This document shows, one piece after another, positions 57,115-64,000 of a stretch of 64,000 nt of DNA. The DNA comes from Prionace glauca. Lineage: Eukaryota; Chordata; Chondrichthyes; Carcharhiniformes; Carcharhinidae. Below the pieces are notes generated by a model, which ran no database searches, had not been told where the DNA came from, and worked only from the letters and a program-made list of their open reading frames with translations. Made by a program: the position numbers and the translations under genes. Numbering within the stretch: the first letter of the stretch is position 1; each line of letters starts with the position of its first letter. Where the stretch lies: NCBI GenBank assembly GCA_037974335.1, contig CM075761.1, positions 12,699,543 through 12,763,542 of the forward strand, given 5' to 3'.

Positions 57115-57448
57115 GGCACGGTAGCACAGTGGTTAGCACTGCTGCTTCACAGCTCCAGGTCCTGGGTTCGATTCCCGGCTCGGGTCACTGCCTGTGTGGA
57201 GTTTGCACATTATCCTCGTGTCTGCGTGGGTTTTCTCCGGGTGCTCCGGTTTCCTCCCACAGTCCAAAGATGTGCGGGTTAGGTTCATTGGCTATGCTAA
57301 AATTGCCCCTTAGTATCCTGGGATGTGTAGGTTAGAGGGATTAGCAGGTAAATGTGTAGGGATATGGGGATAGGGTCTGGGTGGGATTGTGTTTGGTGCA
57401 GACTCGATGGGCCGAAGGGCCTGTTTCTGCACTGTAGGGTTCTATGTA
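57113..57448 (+). mobile_element. S1 SINE, young
   Basis: Forward, near full length, very close to the copies at 25916 and 36698. Tail cactgtagggttctatgtat. Confidence 0.95.
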
Positions 57449-57544
57449 TGTAAAACGCACAAAGACGCGATTCATCCCAACCTCTCTGCACCAGCTCTCC
57501 AAAAGATAATTTTATCAATGCATAACCCAACTATGTTACAGATA

Positions 57545-57722
57545 CAAAGTCACCGAGGCATAATTTTGTGTAGCCAATCCACGTAACCAACGCATCGAAG
57601 GACTGGTGGGGCAAACTGGAACACATGAAGGGAATGAGAATGTCGAAATTCCACACAGCCAGTCATTCTAGGCTGGAATCAAGTCCCGCTCCATGGCGCT
57701 GTGAGGCAGCAGAGGTGAACAC
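57545..57722 (-). mobile_element. S1-like SINE, old
   Basis: Inverted and decayed: accgaggcataattttgtgt, actggtggggcaaactggaa (from tgtgggaggaaaccgga), gctgtgaggcagcagaggtg. Confidence 0.65.
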
Positions 57723-58983
57723 GGTACCTTAAAAAAATGTTTTTCAGTGGAATCCCATTCATAATGGTTGCCAAGCCTGTCTTCAATTACCTCTGAGCTA
57801 TATTGCATTCTGTCATGTTTATCAGCAATATTATTTGTCCTCGTGCTGAAACCTGAAGAGTTATTGATTGTAAATGTCTGCCCTGTGGGAAAACAATGTT
57901 CAAAAAATGTCCCCTGCAGTCTTGCTTTCATCTTCAAAATTTACTGCCACTGAATGATTTGAAACCTGCTATTTCTCATGCTTAATTTTATTACTTTATA
58001 TTGTTCACTTCATAATTTCCTCCTGTTCCCAACATTCCTGTTTTACTGACACATATCCCAATATAACACCAATATTTAATTCAGTTACTTCTCCATCAGT
58101 AAGGTTTGGCAGAATTGCAATGGGTAAAATGTGCACCAAAGTGCTACAGCAGCATTATTAATGTAAATCCGAAATACATCAAATTTCTGCATATGCAGAA
58201 TTTGCGTCACGTCACCTTGCTTATAGTTATCACAGCGGCAACTAGAAATATTTGACAAATTGATACTTGATCCTCTACCATGCTGCCAATGTCCTGAAGT
58301 AATTAAAACATAGAACATAGAATTAAAACTCTTTTGGCCTGTGATAAGGGAATAGAACAATTTAACCAACTCAAAAATATGTTTTCTATTCAGTTGAAAT
58401 GACAGCTGATTCTATAGCTCAGAATTAAATGTCCTGGGACAGGTAACTCACCTTCTCCACAGTTTCACTAATTATGTGATCACTAATTACAATTTTGGGG
58501 TCCTTTCCCAAAGAGGCTGGGGAACTCTCTCAGGGTTGTGAAATATGTGAAGTTCGACTTATTCTGGCTTTCATAGGTAACGTAGAGCATCTCTTAAGGA
58601 AACTTTTAAACACCTGGAGTTCTCCCAGTACACTGCCGCACAGATGTTCTATCCTTTTATGGGATTCCATTAAAACACCTCAAACAACAACCACAGGCTC
58701 ACTCTGCTGTAAATTAACCCACTCCCCAACCACACACCCATTCATCCCTCCCTCCACCGTCATCAACCTTGCAGTTACCCAGACAAGGAATCTGAATGCT
58801 CGCACCTGATGATTGCATGAATTTTAAGTTCAAGTCATTTCTTCCCAGGGGATGGCCCACACTCCAAAGCATTTGATAAATCTGATTGTCTAGCGTCTGT
58901 CTGGATCTCTGTGCAGGTGAGATATAGAAGGAACGTTTCTGTCTGCGTCTGAATGGATGTCTAACACCTATTCAGTTTTTAAA
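57723..58983. other. Unrecognised 1.3 kb
   Basis: No second GPCR exon or repeat recognised. Small ORFs lack motifs. Confidence 0.4.
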
Positions 58984-59322
58984 TTATAGAACATAGAACC
59001 CCACAGTGCAGAAACAGGCCCTTCGGCCTATCGAGTCTGCACCGAACACAATCCCACCCAGACCCTATCCCCATATCCCTACACATTTACCTGCTAATCC
59101 CTCTAACCTACACATCCCAGGATACTAAGGGGCAATTTTTAGTATAGCCAATGAACCTAACCCGCACATCTTTGGACTGTGGGAGGAAACCGGAGCACCC
59201 GGAGAAAACCGACGCAGACACGAGGAGAATGTGCAAACTCCACACAGGCAGTGACCCGAGCCGGGAATCGAACCCAGGTCCCTGGAGCTGTGAAGCAGCA
59301 GTGCTAACCACTTTACCCTTCT
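58984..59322 (-). mobile_element. S1 SINE, young
   Basis: Inverted, near full length: tatagaacatagaaccccac tail, conserved middle, head side gctgtgaagcagcagtgcta. Confidence 0.95.
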
Positions 59323-59429
59323 ACACTCGCAGTAGTTGAGTTCCCAGTGAGTTATTAATCATCTGGCAATGGCATATCAGAGCGTTAGTTCACCTGGTCA
59401 CAGTCTAGCATTTTCTTCCCTAAAATTTC

Positions 59430-60022
59430 TGGTCTGATCTATCAGCTGAAATATGATTTGTGTAAGACACTGATGAGGCCAAATTTAGACTTTTGTCTGC
59501 AGTTTTGGTCATGTAATTACAGGAAGGATGTCAATAAGGTTGAAAGAGTGCAGAGAAGGTTTACAAGGATGTTGAGGGGACTTGAGAAACTAAATTCAGA
59601 GAAAGGTTGAAAAGGCTAGAATGTTATTCCCTGAAGTGTAGAAGAATGAGGGGAGATTTGATAGAGGGTGTATAAAATTAGGATGGGTCTAGATCGTGTG
59701 AATGCAAGCAGGTTTTTTCCACTGAGGCTAGGGGAGAAAAAAATACTAGAGGGTGTGGGTTTAGGGTGAAGGGGGAAAAGTTTGAAGGAAATGTTGAGGG
59801 GGGGGGGTCACCTTCACAGAGAGTGGTGGGAGTGTGGGATGAGCTGCCAGATGAAGTGGTAAATGCTTTTAACATTTAAGAAAAACTTGGACAGTTACAT
59901 GGATGAAAGAGGTGTGGAGAGATGTGGTCCAGGTGCAGGTCACGAGGCAGGGAAATGGTTCGGCACAGACAAGGAGGGCCAACCGGCCTGTTTCTGTGCT
60001 GTAGTGTTTTATGGTTCTTTGG
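59430..60022 (+). mobile_element. Old CR1-like LINE, 3' part
   Basis: RT end: gtaagacactgatgaggcca, gcagttttggtcatgtaatt, gtgcagagaaggtttacaag, gaatgaggggagatttgata, then ctgtttctgtgctgtagtgt. Frameshifted. Confidence 0.8.
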
Positions 60023-60349
60023 TACTTTCTTAAACAGAGTGTTTCCTTCGCTGTTTTTATGTTTCTGTTTAAGATGAAATATTGATTAATAAAATACTGT
60101 TGATCATCTAATATTAGACTCTGTTATAAATTGGGAAGAAACGGTTTCTGGCTTATGAAATATTATTGACAACAAAGACATATAACCATCCCTGATGACT
60201 GCAATACCTCGGCATCCCACCAAAAATATCCCAGCATGTAATGCCAAACAATGACAAACAGTTCTGGGATCTCTGACAAACTCAACCATCATGGACATGG
60301 TTAAGACACATCAGGACATTTTCATTTTTGATTTGGTTCATATTGTATT
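60023..60349. other. Unique spacer
   Basis: No feature recognised. Confidence 0.4.
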
Positions 60350-60735
60350 GGTATGGAGGAAAAATGTTGTTTATTGCATGATACAGACAAAGCATACTGT
60401 TCATAGAGAAGGAAAGGAGGGAGTGCAGAATGTAGTGTTGCCCTCATGCTCGAGTGGAGAGAAAAGAAAAATCAACTTAGCACGAGGTAGGTCCATTCAA
60501 AAGTCTGATGGCAGCAGGGAAGAATCTGTTCCTGAGTCGGTTGGGACGTGACGTCGGACTTTTGTATCTTTCTTCCCGATGGAAGCAGGTGGAGTGTGGG
60601 GTCGTTAACTATGATGATTGCTTTTCCAGGTCGTGGGAACTGCAGGAAAAATCAATAGATGGAAGGCTGATTAGCGTGATGGATTGGGCTACGTTCACGA
60701 CCAGTTGTGGTTTCTTGCGGCCTTCGGCATGACCG
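60350..60735 (-). mobile_element. LINE-F 3' UTR fragment
   Basis: catactgttcatagagaagg, tccattcaaaagtctgatgg and tgtatctttcttcccgatgg match the LINE-F order of 45700-46300. Confidence 0.75.
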
Positions 60736-60809
60736 GAACCACACGAAGCTGTGCAGCAACCGGATGATTTCTATATTGCATCTGTAAGAGTTGGTGGATT
60801 TTATGTGTG

Positions 60810-61565
60810 GAGCCAGAGGAAACTGCACCCCCCCCTCCCTTATCTTGAGGCTGTGTCCTGTAGTCCTGGTGTCCTTTCTAAGCGGGAATAATTTCTCTAC
60901 CTCTACCCTATCCATCCCCTTCATTATCTTATACGTCTCTATAAGATCCCCCCCCCCCCTCATCCTTCGAAACTCAAACGAGTACAGACCCAGTCTATTC
61001 AATCTCTCCTCAGTGGTCAACGCCCTCATCTCCGGTATCAGCCGAGTGAACCTCCTCTGCACTCCCTCCCAGGTCAATATATCCTTTCGCAACTGCGGCG
61101 ACCAAAACTGCACACAGTACTCCAGCTGCGGCCTCACCAGTGCCCTGTACAGTTGCAGCAAGACCTCCCTACTTTTATATTCAATCCCCCTCGCTATAAA
61201 TGCCAGCATCCCATTCGCCTTCCTGACCACATGCTGCACCTGCAGGCTGGGTTTTTGCGACTCATGCAGAAGGACCCCGAGGTCCCTCTGCACCGTCGCC
61301 TGCTGCAGCTTTTCGCCTTTTCAATAATAATCCCTCCTACTATTATTTCTACCAAAGTGGATGACCTCACACTTGCTAACATTATACTCCATCTGCTAGG
61401 TCCTCGCCCACTCGCTCAGCCGATCCAGATCCCTCTGCAGACTTTCCACACCCTCTGGCAATTTGCATTTCCACTCATCTTCGTGTCATCAGCAAATTTC
61501 GTCACCCTACACTCAGCCCCCCTCCTCCACATCATCTATGAAAATCTTGAAAGATTTTCAAAAAT
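60810..61565 (-). mobile_element. CR1-c LINE, middle part
   Basis: Inverted; the frame 61293-60652 includes QRDLGVLLHESQKPSLQVQ, RPQLEYCVQFWSPQLRKDIL and YSFEFRRMRGGGDLIETYKI, with a C-run insertion at about 60950-60958. The 3' tail is missing: the copy ends abruptly at about 60810. Confidence 0.92.
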
Positions 61566-61590
61566 TGATTCCACTCTCCATCGTTCTTTC

Positions 61591-61760
61591 TTTCAGCGTC
61601 CCTGTTACATCTGACCAGTATCAATTAAAGTTCTACATCATTGAGGTAGGAAGGATTTGGCTTTAGAAAGGGTTAAATGAACTTGTTTGTTCAGAGACGG
61701 GTAATTAATGAGAGCCTCCATGGATTCCAACTGTGCCACTCGAGAGTTTCATCCTTCGAT
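61591..61760 (+). promoter_or_regulatory. Conserved block upstream of GPCR first exon 3
   Basis: The segment from ccctgttacatctgaccagt through acttgtttgttcagagacgg to gattccaactg is repeated at 62656-62795 at the same distance from copy 4. It could be promoter or 5' UTR; that is an inference from conservation and position. Confidence 0.35.
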
Positions 61761-61939
61761 TAATAAAGGTCTCAGCTCAATGTATTATCCACCAGTGCAG
61801 TTGAGAACGGCACCTCACCGATAATCGACAACAGCAGCTCCAGAGAGAGAGGGGGAGGAGAGATCTGTACAGTAGAGTAGATAAGAATGTTCCAATTATC
61901 GGTCACACTCCGACAACAGTATATAGGAATGTTCCAGCA

Positions 61940-62165
61940 ATGGATCAGAATCTGAGCACAATGGACTGTAATGTTCCCGCAATGGAACCGAATCTGAGAA
62001 TCATGGACTGGAACGTTACAGCAATGGACAGGGATTTATCAGAGGACATTTACGATCTTAATTGGTATCGTTACTGGGGTTTCTCATTAAAATTCTTGGT
62101 CTTCCTTGGATTTCAGATAATGGGATACTTTTACTATCCGACCATAGCTATCATTGGTCTCCCGG
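61940..62165 (+). CDS. GPR139-like receptor first exon, copy 3
   Basis: The ATG at 61940 encodes 75 residues: an N-terminal tail of short repeats (MDQNL, MDCNV, MEPNL, MDWNV, MDRDL) with an NVT sequon, then GYFYYPTIAIIGLP plus one base of the next codon and a strong GTAAGC donor. An internal acceptor-like tccttggatttcag at 62103-62116 might mark a separate exon start. No second exon is seen in the remaining 1.8 kb to the window end, apart from copy 4. Frame intact. Confidence 0.65.
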
Positions 62166-62655
62166 GTAAGCCTCTTTTGTTCTATAATTCGGACTATCCC
62201 TGTGCCGCGCACCGTAACACCGAGAATGCCTCACATCTGATGACAGATTCCTGGTTGCAAAGGAAAGGTCTTGCCCCCATGCCGAGCCTTTAATTCATTA
62301 GATCTACACGTGCCTTCTAGTTGTTAACACATGCTCTGGTCCGTCTGAAACATATCACCAGCACCTTCAGTTTGTCTGACCTGCAGGTGAAGGGGACACG
62401 GAACTGGTTAGTCCAGTTACCAAAGAACATGACCTTGTTCTCACCTAGATTTACCTTGGTATATATTTTTTTATTATTATGGTGGGTTTTCCCTATCAGT
62501 AATGTGAGAATCAGTGTTGTGTTGTTACAAGAGTTGTTTCTCTCCTTGTTGTCGGGACTAATACAGATGGAGTTCATATTCTGTTTTTTAACAAGATCTA
62601 GCAAATTTTTAAATGTGTAAAAAATAATTGCACCCACTGTCCATCATTTCCTCCT

Positions 62656-62795
62656 TCAGCACCCCTGTTACATCTGACCAGGAGCAATTACATTTCTACA
62701 TCACCGCAGTAGGTGTGGACTAGGTTTAAACGGGTTTAACTCTAACTGTTTGTCCAGTGACAGATACCTAGTGAGAGACTCCACGGATCCCAACT
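62656..62795 (+). promoter_or_regulatory. Conserved block upstream of GPCR first exon 4
   Basis: Second copy of the block at 61591, about 1065 bases later: ccctgttacatctgaccagg, tttctacatcaccgcagtag, gtttgtccagtgacag, gatcccaactgg. Confidence 0.35.
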
Positions 62796-62907
62796 GGAAG
62801 GTTTCAGTGACCTTCTTATAAGGTCCCCCTCTTATATTAATAAGAGACTGGTTTTGATGTGGAATCCCATAGTGTGTGTAGCAGCAGTGTCTCCAGGGAG
62901 AGTGAGA

Positions 62908-63122
62908 TGGGAGATCAGAACCAGAGAATAGATAACAATGTTCCAATGATTCATCAGAATCTGAGAACAATGGACAGGAAAATTGCATCAATGGATGAGG
63001 AATTTATGACTGATAATAACCATTTTTGATATATGATTGAGTTGTATCATTAGAATTCTGGGTCTGCCCCGGACTTGGATATTTTTCCATCCCACCTTTG
63101 CTATCACTGGTGTCCGGGTTAA
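62908..63122 (+). pseudogene. GPR139-like receptor first exon, copy 4, broken
   Basis: Homologous to copy 3: MGDQNQRIDNNVPMIHQNL, TMDRKIASMDEEF, then a stop at about 63027. The helix-1 region survives as tttttccatcccacctttgc and tatcactggtgtccggg, with a shifted frame and a GTTAAG donor. It arose by tandem duplication together with the upstream block. Confidence 0.6.
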
Positions 63123-63707
63123 GTATCTCTTTCAACGTAGCCGTGATGTAAACAGTGTTTAACTCAAATATCGTTCTTCTAATTTAATTCCTTCTCTGTG
63201 CTGCTGTCATTGTCCAAGTTATTTCTGCAAATATTAACCAAAAATTGAAACTGAATTCCTGATTTGTAAAGTGTAAAATGCTCTGATGGGCAGTTGGTGC
63301 ATTGCTAATGGACCGACGGCCTCTACACTCCCGGAGTTCTAATGGCTCTTAGACTGAATGCTTTGAGAAGGAAATCAAAGAAATTTCACAATTAGGGTTG
63401 ACTGTGAAATCTTTGCTGTTCATGTCCCGATGCAATTTTCACTGGAATGGGAGGATCATTCCGCTCGCCCTCGCTTCCGTTCAGATGAATTTAGCCGCAT
63501 TAGTAAATAGAATCAATAACAGAACATAATCAATATGTGCGGACAGCACATTTGACATGAACTGAAATTCGATCGAGTGATAATTCCTGGCTGTACGATA
63601 TAAATGTGTTTCCTGGTTCCATTTACAATAAAAAAACTACGTGGATCATAGGTTGATGAATTAAAGGGTATTAATGATTTCCGACATAAGAACATGTCCT
63701 GCACAGT
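63123..63707. other. Region after GPCR first exon 4
   Basis: About 580 bases with no second GPCR exon or repeat recognised. Confidence 0.4.
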
Positions 63708-63911
63708 TGCACTCAGAGGGTGGTGAGTGGTGAGTGAATGGAATCGGCTGCCGTCAGTGGTGGTGGAGGCGAACTCTTTTAAAAGACTTCTGGATGAGTA
63801 TATGGGATTTAGTGGGATTGGGGGTTATAGATAGGTCTATGGATTGGTAGGTGTTGATGTGATCGGTGCAACTCGTGGACCGAAGAGCCTGTTTGTGCTG
63901 TAGTGTTCTAT
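63708..63911 (+). mobile_element. CR1-a LINE, 3' end
   Basis: Forward: actcagagggtggtgagtgg (with a duplicated tggtgag), ggcttctggatgagt-like end, gatcggtgcaactcgtggac and a TTCTATA tail. Confidence 0.9.
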
Positions 63912-64000
63912 AACATAAGAGCATAAGAAATAGGAGCAGGAGTAGGCCATCTAGCCCTTCGAGCCTGCCCCGCCATTCAATAAGATCATGGCTGATCTGA
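63912..64000 (-). mobile_element. CR1-c LINE, 3' end, cut by window edge
   Basis: Inverted: ataagagcataagaaatagg to aagatcatggctgatctga. It abuts the CR1-a tail directly. Confidence 0.9.

Noticed and set aside
57768-57953. Hydrophobic 61-codon frame near the GPCR exons, considered as helix 1-2 of a second exon
   Set aside because: Lacks the expected NLVTIVILSRG-like start and all class A motifs, and has no suitable acceptor.
58495-58809. 104-codon frame with LILAFIGN, considered as GPCR helix 1
   Set aside because: The remainder is Thr/Pro-rich without helices; the resemblance is one short string.

Overview
This window looks like genomic DNA of a cartilaginous fish, most likely a shark. Three things suggest it: a very dense load of CR1-type LINEs with short TTCTATG-like 3' repeats, tRNA-derived SINEs with the conserved central block known from vertebrate V-SINEs, and antigen-receptor-like V domains with the J-like strand already joined in the germline. 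The species cannot be named from the sequence. There is no bacterial gene organisation, CRISPR array or rRNA gene, and I saw no retroviral or LTR element.

Host genes are sparse and sit in a sea of repeats. (1) At 257-581, minus strand, is a complete Ig V-type exon with a joined FGxG J-like strand; its constant-domain exons would lie beyond the left edge. (2) From 21410 to about 29465-29588, plus strand, is a well-preserved multi-exon receptor: signal peptide, V domain with degenerate J-like end, C1 domain, membrane span and several small cytoplasmic exons, all joined by compatible splice phases. (3) At about 42370-42690, plus strand, is a decayed heavy-chain-type V exon fused to a J-like HGRGTK strand. 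(4) From 51309 to 63125, plus strand, are four first exons of a class A receptor family that I recognise from memory as the GPR139-like expansion of cartilaginous fish. Each ends at the same place in transmembrane helix 1 and in the same phase. No second exon is visible in the window.

Layout: 0-0.8 kb V exon (-); 0.9-20.3 kb LINE/SINE clusters and unique DNA; 21.4-29.6 kb receptor gene; 29.0-31.2 kb GA and GT satellites plus a SINE; 31.5-32.8 kb a young CR1 with a 401-codon RT frame; 33-36 kb old LINEs, including a Jockey/I-like one holding an inverted SINE duplication; 37.0-41.4 kb one old CR1 split by five younger CR1 pieces; 42.4-42.7 kb V pseudo-exon; 43-51 kb more LINEs; 51.3-63.1 kb the GPCR first exons, interspersed with repeats; 63.7-64 kb two CR1 ends.

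For the repeats I use local labels. CR1-a, CR1-b and CR1-c are three young subfamilies with different 3' UTRs. CR1-d and CR1-e are older. LINE-J is a Jockey/I-like element and LINE-F an L2-like element. S1 is a tRNA-headed SINE. S2 is a SINE with a different head and a TTCTTTG tail. Nested insertions give an age order: CR1-d and LINE-F are older than CR1-c and CR1-b, and CR1-a has inserted into CR1-b.

The two possible systems worth following are the non-rearranging V-J/V-C1 receptor genes grouped in the left 43 kb, and the series of lone GPCR first exons on the right, which could be alternative starts for a shared downstream exon.
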